Part shown: positions 9,565 to 17,648 of the stretch, piece after piece
Layout: each line of letters begins with the position of its first letter
Numbering within the stretch: position 1 is the first letter of the stretch
Source: Streptomyces venezuelae
GTDB taxonomy: Bacteria > Actinomycetota > Actinomycetes > Streptomycetales > Streptomycetaceae
Direction: 5' to 3'
DNA: 64,000 bases
NCBI RefSeq assembly: GCF_008642335.1
Contig: NZ_CP029191.1
Location: 3,472,001 to 3,536,000, forward strand
The notes under the pieces: generated by a model
What the model was told of the DNA's origin: nothing
What the model saw: the letters and a program-made list of their open reading frames with translations, nothing else
Databases searched by the model: none
Position numbers and translations under genes: made by a program

Positions 9565-9744
9565 CTACCAGTGGCTGCACGAAGTCTGACTCTCACACTT
9601 CACGACGCGCGACTCGCCGGAGCCCTTCTCCCACGGAAGTCGACTGGGCCCGAATGCCAAAGTAACAATCGACGCGACAACAAAGGTGACGACAACGGGC
9701 CGCCAGCCGCGCGCAGCCTTACCAGCGGTCGCTCTGAACCTCAT
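9565..9744 (-). CDS. Small single-pass membrane protein (59 residues)
   Basis: A short gene below usual ORF cut-offs. It begins ATG at 9744 with AGGA eight to ten bases upstream, reads MRFRATAGKAARGWRP, then one hydrophobic segment (VVVTFVVASIVTLAF, about residues 17-31), and ends with a polar tail containing two cysteines (VKCESQTSCSHW). The arginine/lysine-rich start predicts an N-terminus inside the cell and the cysteine-bearing tail outside. A rho-independent terminator follows the stop codon. The function is unknown; an exported peptide or small membrane regulator are both possible. Confidence 0.6.
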   Translation of the reverse strand: MRFRATAGKAARGWRPVVVTFVVASIVTLAFGPSRLPWEKGSGESRVVKCESQTSCSHW

Positions 9745-9974
9745 GTGTTTTCTTCCTGTGGTAACTCAAGACGCGCGGACGCGCCGCTGTAGAAGCCGCC
9801 CATCTCGCACGGGCAGCCAGCGGAATGATCATAATGCCCGCTAGGCGACATAATGCGACATGTATCCCGGACACAGTCATGCCGGGCCCGGAGGCCAACG
9901 GCCCTCTCACGGGACCGGGAAGAACACAACGGGCGCGGGACGTACGGCCCGGTCGGCGAGACGCGACCGGACAC

Positions 9975-10406
9975 TCAGCTCACACCCTCGCCCTCGCCCT
10001 CGCCCACCGGCTGGAACACCGGGATCGCCACCCCGCCCGCTTCCTCCCGGAACATCACGCCCAGCGGCATCCCGATTCGCAGCGCCCCCGCCTCGCAGTC
10101 GACGACCTCCGTCATCATGCGAGGCCCCTCGGCGAGGTCGACGACCGCGGCGACATACGGCACGCGCTCCCCGAAGGGCGGCAGGTCGTTCCGGTGCACC
10201 ACCGACCACGTGTACAGCGTGGCCCGCCCGCTCGCCCGCTCCCAGGAGACGTCCTCGCTCCAGCAGTGCGGGCAGAACTCGCGCGGATAGTGGTGGGCCG
10301 CCCCGCACGCCCCGCAGCGGCGGATCAGCAACCGCCCCTCCGCGGCCGCGTCCCAGTAGGGCCGGGTGAAGGCGTCGACTTCAGGAAGATCGAAGCGCGT
10401 ACCCAT
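9975..10406 (-). CDS. DUF35 zinc-ribbon/OB-fold protein, partner type for Ltp thiolases
   Basis: A 143-residue protein with the DUF35 layout: a leading helix (EVDAFTRPYWDAAAEGRLLI), a rubredoxin-like zinc ribbon with C31, C34, C45 and C48, then an OB-fold (RATLYTWSVVHRNDLPPFGE onward). In steroid side-chain breakdown such a domain (ChsH2 C-terminus) binds Ltp2 and makes it an active aldolase. Here it stands alone, away from the Ltp gene at 5019. The start at 10406 (MGTRFDLPEVD) matches family starts; a GTG at 10481, close to operator copy c, would add 25 atypical residues. The run of GEG repeats at the end is coded by simple-sequence DNA. Confidence 0.85.
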   Translation of the reverse strand: MGTRFDLPEVDAFTRPYWDAAAEGRLLIRRCGACGAAHHYPREFCPHCWSEDVSWERASGRATLYTWSVVHRNDLPPFGERVPYVAAVVDLAEGPRMMTEVVDCEAGALRIGMPLGVMFREEAGGVAIPVFQPVGEGEGEGVS

Positions 10407-10487
10407 ATGAGGAGTCCCATCGCGGAGGGGGAAAGAGAACCGGCCAAAGCCGCACCCGGCGCCATCCGGCCGCCGACGCACGTGTTC

Positions 10488-10500
10488 TGACGGTACGTCA
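10488..10500. promoter_or_regulatory. Operator copy c, TGACGGTACGTCA
   Basis: Perfect 5-3-5 palindrome with flanking C and G that extend it by one base on each side. It lies 82 bases upstream of the DUF35 start at 10406 and 148 bases upstream of the divergent monooxygenase start at 10648, so it may control either or both. Confidence 0.65.
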
Positions 10501-10621
10501 GTTCAGCGTACGTGCCACCAAGTACGCAAGAGCCGCACACCGCCCCGCACGCGCGCCCCACACCTCCCCCCACATCCGTGATCAATTCGCAATCGCTTTC
10601 GGACTTGACCGTCACCCATCA

Positions 10622-10639
10622 AGTAATCACGCGGTTACT
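10622..10639. promoter_or_regulatory. Imperfect palindrome before the monooxygenase gene
   Basis: AGTAATC and GGTTACT form seven-base arms (one mismatch) around ACGC, ending eight bases before the ATG at 10648. A TTGACC box is at 10605-10610. The sequence differs from the nine-copy operator, so a second regulator is suggested. Confidence 0.4.
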
Positions 10640-10647
10640 CTCCAGTC

Positions 10648-11835
10648 ATGGCCGACTCGACCCCTCCGCTTACGCTCGCGCAGGACCGCCCCGTGTACGT
10701 CATCGGTGGCGGGCCCGGCGGTCTCGCCGCCGCGGCTGCGCTGCGCGCACGCGGCGTCCGCGCGGTCGTCCTGGAGAAGGCCGACCACGTCGGCGCCTCC
10801 TGGCGCGGCCACTACGACCGCCTGCACCTGCACACGACGCGCCGCCTCTCCGCCCTGCCGGGACTCCCCATCCCCCGGTCGTTCGGCCGCTGGGTGTCGC
10901 GCGACAACGTGATCCGCTACCTGGAGAAGTACGCCGAGCACCACCAGCTCGACGTCGTCACCGGCGTCGAGGTGACCGGCCTGGAACGCGCCGACGACGG
11001 CACCGGCTGGCTCCTGCGCGCCACCGGCGGCCGCGAACTCCTGGGCAGCGCGGTGGTCATCGCCACCGGCTACAACCACACCCCCCACCTCCCGGACTGG
11101 CCCGGCCGCGACACCTACACCGGCGAACTCCTGCACGCCGCCGACTACCGCAACGCCCACCCCTACACCGGCAAGGACGTCCTCGTCGTCGGCGTCGGCA
11201 ACACCGGCGCCGAGATCGCCGTCGACCTCGCCGAGGGCGGCGCCTCCCGGGTCCGTCTCGCGGTGCGCACCGCCCCGCACATCGTGCGCCGCTCCACACT
11301 GGGCTGGCCCGCCCAGCGCACCGGCATCCTGTGCCGCAGACTGCCGGTCGCCCTCGTGGACAGCCTCGCCCGGCCCCTCGCCCGCGTCGGCGTACCCGAC
11401 CTGACCTCCCGGGGACTGCCCCGCCCCGACACCGGCCTGTACTCACGCGCCAGGCAGGGCTCGATCCCGGTGCAGGACGTCGGTCTGATCGATGCCGTCC
11501 GCAAGGGGCGGGTCGAGCCGGTCGCGGCCGTCGAGTCGTTCGAGGACGGCAAGGTCGCCCTCGCCGACGGCACGAGGATCGCCCCGGACGCCGTCATCGC
11601 GGCGACCGGCTACCGGCGCGCCCTCGAAGGCCTCGTCGGCGACCTCGGCATCCTCGACACCCGCGGCCGCCCGACCTGCCACGGCCGCCGCACCCCGAAG
11701 CACTCCCCCGGCCTGTACTTCACCGGCTTCACCAACCCCATCAGCGGCATGCTCCGCGAACTGTCCCGCGACGCCGAGAAGATAGCGAAGGCGATAGCCC
11801 ACCGACCCGGGGAAGGCCGCCCGAAGGGCGCCTGA
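10648..11835 (+). CDS. FAD/NAD(P)H-dependent flavoprotein monooxygenase
   Basis: A 395-residue flavoprotein of the FMO/YUCCA-like group. It has the FAD Rossmann motif GGGPGG (20-25), the NAD(P) motif GVGNTG (182-187), the FMO-type stretch YTGELLHAADY between them, and a C-terminal ATGYRRAL segment. The length is normal. It probably oxygenates a small lipophilic substrate or a heteroatom with NADPH. It lies inside the operator-marked catabolic region and diverges from the DUF35 gene, with its own palindrome at 10622-10639. A terminator-like hairpin follows the stop within three bases. Confidence 0.85.
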   Translation: MADSTPPLTLAQDRPVYVIGGGPGGLAAAAALRARGVRAVVLEKADHVGASWRGHYDRLHLHTTRRLSALPGLPIPRSFGRWVSRDNVIRYLEKYAEHHQLDVVTGVEVTGLERADDGTGWLLRATGGRELLGSAVVIATGYNHTPHLPDWPGRDTYTGELLHAADYRNAHPYTGKDVLVVGVGNTGAEIAVDLAEGGASRVRLAVRTAPHIVRRSTLGWPAQRTGILCRRLPVALVDSLARPLARVGVPDLTSRGLPRPDTGLYSRARQGSIPVQDVGLIDAVRKGRVEPVAAVESFEDGKVALADGTRIAPDAVIAATGYRRALEGLVGDLGILDTRGRPTCHGRRTPKHSPGLYFTGFTNPISGMLRELSRDAEKIAKAIAHRPGEGRPKGA

Positions 11836-11837
11836 CA

Positions 11838-11860
11838 GGGGCGCGGGGAACTGCGCGCCC
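11838..11860. repeat. Streptomyces intergenic hairpin repeat (GGGGCGCGGGGAACTG family)
   Basis: GGGCGCG and CGCGCCC pair around an 8-base GGGAACTG loop, three bases after the monooxygenase stop. The sequence GGGGCGCGGGGAACTGCGCG recurs behind genes in many Streptomyces genomes and likely serves as a terminator here. The family assignment is from memory. Confidence 0.65.
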
Positions 11861-12087
11861 AGCCCAACCCGGCCCGCACCCGAGAAGCACCCCCCGCCCC
11901 CCAAGCCCCCCCCCAAGCCCCCCCCAAGCACCCCGCCACCAACGGGGCCCGCGGCCGGTTCGCGACCTTGGCACCAGGCGGATTCTGCGCTTCCGTGGAC
12001 GGGGCACGCGAGCACACGAGCACACGAGTACGCCTACCCCGCCCTGCCCGTCGCCCCCGGGCCAGCCTTTACGTGCAGCACCATTCC
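11861..12087. other. Noncoding C-rich stretch
   Basis: Part of the 333-base gap 11836-12168. It holds long cytosine runs (11887-11935) and direct repeats of ACGAGCACAC near 12010-12025. I see no gene and no RNA. The right end carries two operator copies. Confidence 0.5.
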
Positions 12088-12100
12088 TGACGCAGCGTCA
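12088..12100. promoter_or_regulatory. Operator copy d1, TGACGCAGCGTCA
   Basis: Perfect 5-3-5 palindrome, first of a tandem pair in front of the ADP-forming ligase gene. Its centre is 24 bases from the next copy, so two dimers could bind on similar faces of the helix. Confidence 0.7.
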
Positions 12101-12111
12101 GTTCAGTAATC

Positions 12112-12124
12112 TGACTATGCGTCA
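12112..12124. promoter_or_regulatory. Operator copy d2, TGACTATGCGTCA
   Basis: Second site of the tandem pair, one mismatch from a 5-3-5 palindrome. A TAATCT hexamer at 12107-12112, overlapping its left end, is a plausible -10 box for the gene at 12169. Confidence 0.65.
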
Positions 12125-12168
12125 GTTGGAGCCTCAGGTAGTGCTGTCACACAGGAGCGGGCGGACCG

Positions 12169-14394
12169 ATGCTTGGATCGACTCACGGCACCTTCACCAC
12201 CGACCCCCGCCGCGCCCATGTCGTGGCCTGCGGCGAACTCCCTCCCAACGCCGTCCACGGCAGAGCCGTCACGGCGGACGACCTGGACGTCAGCGGCCGG
12301 CCGCTGTACTCCGGCGTACCCGACCTCGACCGCTTCTTCCGCCCCGCCTCCGTCGCCGTCGTCGGCGCGTCGGACGCCGAGGGGCGCCCCAACACCGGCA
12401 TCACGCGGCAGCTCATCGCCTGGGCCGAACGCGTCGGCGCGCGTCTGCACCCCGTGCACCCCACCCGACGGTCGGTCTTCGGCCTCACCTGCTTCCCTTC
12501 CGTCGCCGACCTGCCCGAACAGGTCGACCTGGCCGTCCTCCTCGTCGCCGACCCGCTCCCCGTCATCGAGCAGCTCGCCGAGGAGAAGGTACGGTTCGCC
12601 GTCGCCTTCGCCTCCGGGTTCGCCGAGACCGGCGAGGAGGGCGCGGCCGCCCAGGAACGGCTCGCGGCCGCCGTCCAGCGCTCCGGCCTCAGGCTGCTCG
12701 GACCCAACACCAACCTCAACGCCTTCGAGGAGTTCCGCGAGGACCTCGAAGGACCCGCCATCGCGCTCATCACCCAGTCCGGCCACCAGGGACGCCCCGT
12801 CTTCACCATGCAGGAGCTCGGCGTGCGCCTCTCGCACTGGGCGCCCACCGGCAACGAAGCCGACCTGGAGACCGCCGATTTCATCTCCTACTTCGCCGAG
12901 CGCCCCGAGGTCGGCGCCATCGCCTGCTACGTCGAGGGCCTCAAGGACGGCCGCGCCTTCCTGCTCGCCGCCGACCGGGCGGCCCGGCGCGGGGTGCCCG
13001 TCGTCGCCGTGAAGGTCGGCCGCACCGAGACCGGCGCCCGCATGGCCGCCTCACACACCGGCAAACTGACCGGCGCCGACACCGTGGTGGACGCGGCGAT
13101 GCGGCAGTTCGGCGTGATCCGCGTCGACGGGCTCGACGAGCTGCAGGACACCGCCGCCTGCCTCGCGCGGGCCCGCAAGCCGAAGGCGGACGGCGTCGTC
13201 GTGTATTCGATCTCGGGCGGCACGGGCGCGCACTTCTCGGACCTGGCGGCCGAGGCCGGCCTCTCCCTGCCCACACTCTCCGCCGCCAAGCAGGCGGAGC
13301 TCCACCAGTGGATACCCGAGTACCTGAACGTCGCCAACCCCGTCGACAACGGCGGGCACCCCGTCGGCGACTGGCGCGGCCGGAAGATCATCGACGCGAT
13401 CCTGGACGACCCGGAGGTGGGGGTGCTGATCTGCCCCATCACCGGCCCCTTTCCTCCCATGAGCGACAAGCTCGCGCAGGACCTGGTGGACGCGGCGGAG
13501 CAGACGGACAAACTGGTGTGCGTGGTGTGGGGCTCGCCGGTCGGCACCGAGGACGCGTACCGCACGACGCTCCTCGGCTCCTCGCGCGTCGCGACCTTCC
13601 GCACCTTCGCCAACTGCATCACGGCGGTGCGCGCCCATCTGGACCACCACCGCTTCACGGCCCACTACCGCTCCCCCTTCGACGAGGCGCCGCGCACGCC
13701 TTCCCCGTCCTTCCGCAAGGCCCAGGCCCTGATGCGGCCGGGCCAGCAGCTCAGCGAGCACGCGGCGAAGCAGCTGCTGCGCGCGTACGGGATCAGGGTG
13801 CCGCGCGAACAGCTGGTGACCAGCGCGGCGGCGGCCGTCAGGGCGGCCGGACTCGTCGGCTACCCCGTCGTCATGAAGGCGTCGGGGGCGCAGCTCGCGC
13901 ACAAGACCGAGCTGGGGCTTGTGAAGATCGGCCTGACCTCGGCGAGCCAGGTGCGGGACGCCTACCGCGAGCTCACGGACATCGCCCGCTACGAAGGCGT
14001 CGACCTCGACGGCATCCTCGTCTGCCAGATGGTCGAGCGGGGCGTCGAGATGGTCGTCGGCGTCACGCACGATCCGCTGTTCGGACCGACGGTGACGGTC
14101 GGGCTCGGCGGCGTACTCGTGGAGGTGCTGCGGGACGCGGCCGTGCGGGTGCCGCCCTTCGGTGAGGACCAGGCGAAGGCGATGCTGTCGGAGCTGCGCG
14201 GGCGGGCGCTGCTCGACGGGGTCAGGGGCGCGGCGCCCGCGGACCTCGACGCGCTCGTCGAGGTCGTGCTGCGGGTGCAGCGCATGGCCCTGGAACTCGG
14301 CGACGACATCGCGGAGTTGGACATCAATCCGCTGATGGTGCTGCCGCGGGGCCAGGGAGCGGTGGCCCTCGACGCCCTCGCGGTCTGCCGCTAG
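12169..14394 (+). CDS. ADP-forming acyl-CoA (acetate--CoA) ligase family protein
   Basis: A 741-residue fused NDP-forming acyl-CoA synthetase. It has a CoA-binding Rossmann domain (RFFRPASVAVVGASDAEGRP from about 56), two succinyl-CoA-ligase-like domains with the phospho-histidine region ASHTGKLTGAD (H296), and a C-terminal ATP-grasp domain from about residue 515 (YGIRVPREQL, GYPVVMKASG, AELDINPLMVLP near the end). It makes acyl-CoA from acid, ATP and CoA, releasing ADP and phosphate, or the reverse. AGGAG lies 11 bases before the ATG. The first 50 residues are an extra N-terminal segment. A tandem operator pair precedes it and a hydratase gene follows about 300 bases downstream. Confidence 0.88.
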   Translation: MLGSTHGTFTTDPRRAHVVACGELPPNAVHGRAVTADDLDVSGRPLYSGVPDLDRFFRPASVAVVGASDAEGRPNTGITRQLIAWAERVGARLHPVHPTRRSVFGLTCFPSVADLPEQVDLAVLLVADPLPVIEQLAEEKVRFAVAFASGFAETGEEGAAAQERLAAAVQRSGLRLLGPNTNLNAFEEFREDLEGPAIALITQSGHQGRPVFTMQELGVRLSHWAPTGNEADLETADFISYFAERPEVGAIACYVEGLKDGRAFLLAADRAARRGVPVVAVKVGRTETGARMAASHTGKLTGADTVVDAAMRQFGVIRVDGLDELQDTAACLARARKPKADGVVVYSISGGTGAHFSDLAAEAGLSLPTLSAAKQAELHQWIPEYLNVANPVDNGGHPVGDWRGRKIIDAILDDPEVGVLICPITGPFPPMSDKLAQDLVDAAEQTDKLVCVVWGSPVGTEDAYRTTLLGSSRVATFRTFANCITAVRAHLDHHRFTAHYRSPFDEAPRTPSPSFRKAQALMRPGQQLSEHAAKQLLRAYGIRVPREQLVTSAAAAVRAAGLVGYPVVMKASGAQLAHKTELGLVKIGLTSASQVRDAYRELTDIARYEGVDLDGILVCQMVERGVEMVVGVTHDPLFGPTVTVGLGGVLVEVLRDAAVRVPPFGEDQAKAMLSELRGRALLDGVRGAAPADLDALVEVVLRVQRMALELGDDIAELDINPLMVLPRGQGAVALDALAVCR

Positions 14395-14450
14395 CCCACG
14401 CCGACCGCCTGGCTCCGCCCCACAACCACCGCCCACCACCGGCCCGCCCT

Positions 14451-14552
14451 CGCCGGACGCTGCCGCCGCCCCGCCTCCGTCGACCCACACCCGCCCACCC
14501 ACGCCGGACGCCGCCGCCGGTCCGCCTTCACCGACCCACGCCCGCCCCCGGG
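14451..14552. repeat. Degenerate 51-bp tandem duplication
   Basis: Two adjacent copies beginning CGCCGGACGC at 14451 and 14502, period 51, in the 295-base gap 14395-14689. The gap is otherwise cytosine-rich and noncoding; no promoter is evident for the gene at 14690, which may depend on read-through from 12169. Confidence 0.55.
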
Positions 14553-14689
14553 CCCATGCCTCGCACGACGGCCGGAACCGGGTGCGGGCCCGCGCTCCAC
14601 GCATCCGCCCGGCCCAGGCACGGACCCGGACTCCCCGCGTCCGCACCCACGCCCACACCCGCCCCCGCACAGACCGGAGCCCTTCCCCC

Positions 14690-15550
14690 ATGACCGCCGC
14701 CTCCCCCGAATCCACACCCGACCCCACGTCCGCCACCGCACCCGCCCCCCGCGAGCACCCCCTCGACTCATTGATACGGCACAGCACTGACAACGGCGTC
14801 TCGTGGATCACGCTCGACCGCCCCGAAGCCATGAACGCCCTCACCTGGGACCAGCGCGAACGCGTCATCGCGTTGCTCGGCGACGCCTCCGGCGACCCCG
14901 GCGTGCGGACCGTGGTGATCACCGCGACCGGCAAGGGATTCTGCGCGGGCGCCGACCTGCGCGGCGCCCCCGTCACCGCCGAGCGCGTGCCCGGTGACGT
15001 CGCCCGCACCATCAAGCAGGGCGCCCAGCGGCTCGTATCGGCGGTCCTCGACTGCGAGAAGCCGGTGATCGCCGCGGTGAACGGCACCGCGGCGGGCATC
15101 GGCGCGCACCTCGCGTTCGCCTGCGACCTGGTCATCGCCGCCGAACACGCACGGTTCATCGAGGTGTTCGTGCGCCGCGGTCTCGTGCCGGACGGCGGCG
15201 GCGCGTATCTGCTGCCTCGGCTGATCGGGCCGCAGCGGGCCAAGGAGCTGATGTTCTTCGGCGACGCGGTGTCGGCCGCCGACGCGGAACGCATGGGCCT
15301 CGTCAACCGCGTCGTACTGGCCGATGAGCTGGAGAAGACGGCACGGGAGTGGGCGGAACGTCTCGCGGCCGGGCCGACCCGCGCCCTCGCCCTGACGAAG
15401 CAGCTGGTCAACGCGTCCTTGGAGACGGACAGGGCGGCGGCCTTCGCCGCGGAGGCCGCCGCACAGGAGATCAACATGACGACGGCGGACGCGAGGGAAG
15501 GCGTGGCGAGCTTCGTGGAACGCCGCACACCCACGTACCGGGGCCGCTGA
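14690..15550 (+). CDS. Enoyl-CoA hydratase/isomerase, PaaG-like
   Basis: A 286-residue crotonase-fold protein. The oxyanion-hole segments are FCAGADLRG and NGTAAGIGAHLAFACD. The second active-site position reads RRGLVPDGGGAYLLPRLIG: it has aspartate in the VPDGGG motif, as in PaaG-type isomerases, instead of the glutamate of classical hydratases. A hydratase, isomerase or ring-modifying role on a CoA thioester is therefore possible. The first 30 residues are low-complexity Pro/Thr/Ala. The start is set at ATG 14690, with GGAG upstream at long spacing. It probably belongs to the 12169 transcript. Confidence 0.85.
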   Translation: MTAASPESTPDPTSATAPAPREHPLDSLIRHSTDNGVSWITLDRPEAMNALTWDQRERVIALLGDASGDPGVRTVVITATGKGFCAGADLRGAPVTAERVPGDVARTIKQGAQRLVSAVLDCEKPVIAAVNGTAAGIGAHLAFACDLVIAAEHARFIEVFVRRGLVPDGGGAYLLPRLIGPQRAKELMFFGDAVSAADAERMGLVNRVVLADELEKTAREWAERLAAGPTRALALTKQLVNASLETDRAAAFAAEAAAQEINMTTADAREGVASFVERRTPTYRGR

Positions 15551-15596
15551 CGCCGCGCGGAAGACGCCACGGCGTTTCGGCCAGGCCCTTCCCATC

Positions 15597-15609
15597 TGAC
15601 GGCCCGTCA
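15597..15609. promoter_or_regulatory. Operator copy e, TGACGGCCCGTCA
   Basis: Perfect 6-1-6 palindrome ending six bases before the ATG at 15616. As with copy b, no ribosome binding site can be fitted between operator and start codon. Confidence 0.7.
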
Positions 15610-15615
15610 GCTTCA

Positions 15616-16239
15616 ATGAACGATGTGATGGGACACGCAGGGATGGCGGCCACCGCTGTTCGATACCTCAGGTCGGTCGGGGCCTTCACGACGGCGCCCG
15701 TCGAGGCTCTACCGCGCCCTCAGCTGCGGGCGGTCGGTGACGACGAGCGGGCGCCGCTCGACAGGGGCGAGTTCCGGCGTGTGCTCGGCAACTTCGCGAC
15801 GGGCGTCACCGTGATCACTTCTCCGGCCGACGAGGACGGCGGGCCCGCGGGCTTCGCCTGCCAGTCCTTCGCCTCGCTCTCCCTGGACCCGCCCCTGGTC
15901 TCCTTCATGGTGGCGCGTACGTCGACGACGTGGCCGCGCATCGCGCGCGCGGGCGTCTTCTGCGTCAACATCCTCGGCGCCGACCAGGGCGACCTGTGCC
16001 GCGGCTTCGCGGTGAGCGGCGCCGACAAGTTCGCCGGGGTGGCGTACGACGCGGCGCCGGTCTCCGGATCGCCGCGCCTCGCCGGGGCGCCCGCCTGGGT
16101 CGACTGCACGATCCAGGCCGTGCACCCCGGTGGCGACCACCTCATCGTCGTCGGCCGCGTGGACGCCCTCGGCGCGACCGCGGAGGACGCCGACCCGCTC
16201 CTCTTCCACCGGGGGACGTTCGGCCGCTTCACCCGCTGA
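15616..16239 (+). CDS. Flavin reductase-like protein (HpaC/HsaB-type)
   Basis: A 207-residue FMN-binding split-barrel protein. After a 50-residue N-terminal extension comes FRRVLGNFATGVTVITSP, then GFACQSFASLSLDPPLVSFMV, FCVNILGADQGDLCRGFA, and the histidine-containing C-terminal part (HPGGDHLIVVGRVDAL, LLFHRGTFGRF). This family supplies reduced flavin to two-component monooxygenases such as HsaAB and HpaBC. No oxygenase partner of that type is visible nearby, though a flavoprotein monooxygenase is at 10648. The start overlaps the operator region. The 3' end overlaps the convergent MFS gene by 11 bases. Confidence 0.86.
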   Translation: MNDVMGHAGMAATAVRYLRSVGAFTTAPVEALPRPQLRAVGDDERAPLDRGEFRRVLGNFATGVTVITSPADEDGGPAGFACQSFASLSLDPPLVSFMVARTSTTWPRIARAGVFCVNILGADQGDLCRGFAVSGADKFAGVAYDAAPVSGSPRLAGAPAWVDCTIQAVHPGGDHLIVVGRVDALGATAEDADPLLFHRGTFGRFTR

Positions 16240-17578
16240 CGGCGGCCGCCACCGGTACCGTCCGGGCCCGCCGGATCACAAGCACCATCAGCGCCGCCGC
16301 CGCGCACAGCGCCCCGGAGGCGTACCAGATCACGTCGTACGAGCCGAAGACGTCCCGCGCAACACCGCCGAGGAACGCGACGAGACCCGCGCCCACCTGG
16401 TGCGAGGCGAGCACCCAGCCGAAGACGATCGCGCTGTCGTCGCCGTACTGCTCGCGGCAGAGCGCCAGGGTGGGCGGGACGGTGGCGACCCAGTCCAGGC
16501 CGTAGAAGACGATGAAGAAGATCATCGGCGGCCGTACGTCCGGCGCGAGCAGCATCGGCAGGAAGAGCAGGGAGACGCCGCGCAGCGCGTAGTACACGGC
16601 GAGCAGGCGCCGCGAGTCGAAGCGGTCGGTGAACCAGCCCGACGCGACGGTCCCGACGATGTCGAAGATCCCGATGACGGCGAGCAGGGACGCGGCGGCC
16701 CGCACGCCCATGCCGTGGTCGTGGGCCGCGGGCACGAAGTGCGTCTGGATGAGCCCGTTCGTCGAGGCGCCGCAGATGGCGAAGGACCCGGCGAGCAGCC
16801 AGAAGGGCCCGGTGCGGACGGCCTTGAGCAGCACGGTGACGGCGCGCCGGGCCGCACCCGGGACGGGCGCCGGCTTCGGCACGAACTCCTCCGCCCCATA
16901 CGGCTTCAGGCCGACATCGGCCGGATGGTCCCGCAGCAGCAGCCAGACGAAGGGCACGACCGCGAGGGCGGCGAGCGCGACCGTCACGGCGGCGGGCCGC
17001 CACTCGTACGTCTCCACGATCCAGGAGAGCAGCGGCAGGAAGATCAACTGACCTGACGCGGACGCCGCGGTGAGGATGCCGCTGACGAGCCCGCGCCGCT
17101 CGGTGAACCACCGGTTGGTGACGGTGGCCGCGAAGGCGAGCGCCATCGAACCCGACCCGAGCCCGACGAGCAGCCCCCAGCACAGCAGCAGCTGCCACGC
17201 GGAGTTCATCCACACGGTGAGCCCGGAGCCGAAGGCGATCACGACCAGCGCGACCGCGACGACCTTGCGGATGCCGAAACGGTCCATGAGCGCGGCGGCG
17301 AACGGCGCGGTCAGACCGTACAGCGCGAGGTTGACGGAGACGGCGAGGCCCACGGTGCCGCGCGACCAGCCGAAGTCCTCCTTCAGCGGGTCGAAGAGGA
17401 GTCCGGGCAGCGAACGGAAGGCGGCGGCGCCGATGATCGTCACGAAGGTGACGGCGGCGACGAACCAGGCGCGGTGGATACGGGCCGTACGGCGCTTGGG
17501 CGCGCCCTGCGGGGTGGAGCTGCCGTGCCCGGCATCCCGCGCGGGCGTCTCGGTTGTCTGGGTCACGTCATGAGTCAC
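16229..17578 (-). CDS. MFS transporter, monocarboxylate/OFA-like
   Basis: About 449 residues with roughly twelve membrane helices. The N-terminal part shows the loop motif ALMDRFGIRKV between helices 2 and 3, and the C-terminal half has TDRFDSRRLL at the equivalent position. Architecture and helix spacing resemble monocarboxylate/oxalate-formate antiporter relatives. The substrate is unknown; an organic acid fits the catabolic surroundings but is inference. Two GTG starts, at 17578 and 17566, lie within direct repeats of GTCACGTCA; neither has a ribosome binding site. It is divergent from the regulator at 17649. Confidence 0.83.
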   Translation of the reverse strand: MTHDVTQTTETPARDAGHGSSTPQGAPKRRTARIHRAWFVAAVTFVTIIGAAAFRSLPGLLFDPLKEDFGWSRGTVGLAVSVNLALYGLTAPFAAALMDRFGIRKVVAVALVVIAFGSGLTVWMNSAWQLLLCWGLLVGLGSGSMALAFAATVTNRWFTERRGLVSGILTAASASGQLIFLPLLSWIVETYEWRPAAVTVALAALAVVPFVWLLLRDHPADVGLKPYGAEEFVPKPAPVPGAARRAVTVLLKAVRTGPFWLLAGSFAICGASTNGLIQTHFVPAAHDHGMGVRAAASLLAVIGIFDIVGTVASGWFTDRFDSRRLLAVYYALRGVSLLFLPMLLAPDVRPPMIFFIVFYGLDWVATVPPTLALCREQYGDDSAIVFGWVLASHQVGAGLVAFLGGVARDVFGSYDVIWYASGALCAAAALMVLVIRRARTVPVAAAVSG

Positions 17579-17636
17579 GTCACAAGGATCGAAAATCGGC
17601 CCCACCGGAACGAGTGGCCCGAGGGACAGCATTCGC

Positions 17637-17642
17637 TAGGAT
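17637..17642 (+). promoter_or_regulatory. -10 box of a probable leaderless promoter (TAGGAT)
   Basis: TAGGAT matches the TAnnnT consensus and ends seven bases before the ATG at 17649, the spacing expected for a leaderless transcript. No ribosome binding site is present. Confidence 0.5.
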
Positions 17643-17648
17643 CGGGCC

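Noticed and set aside
10512..14165. A 1217-codon plus-strand open frame
   Set aside because: It is extremely arginine/proline-rich and runs through the monooxygenase and ligase genes in another frame; a high-GC shadow.
13051..15570. An 839-codon minus-strand open frame
   Set aside because: It lies opposite the ligase and hydratase genes, which have clear domains, and has no recognisable motif.
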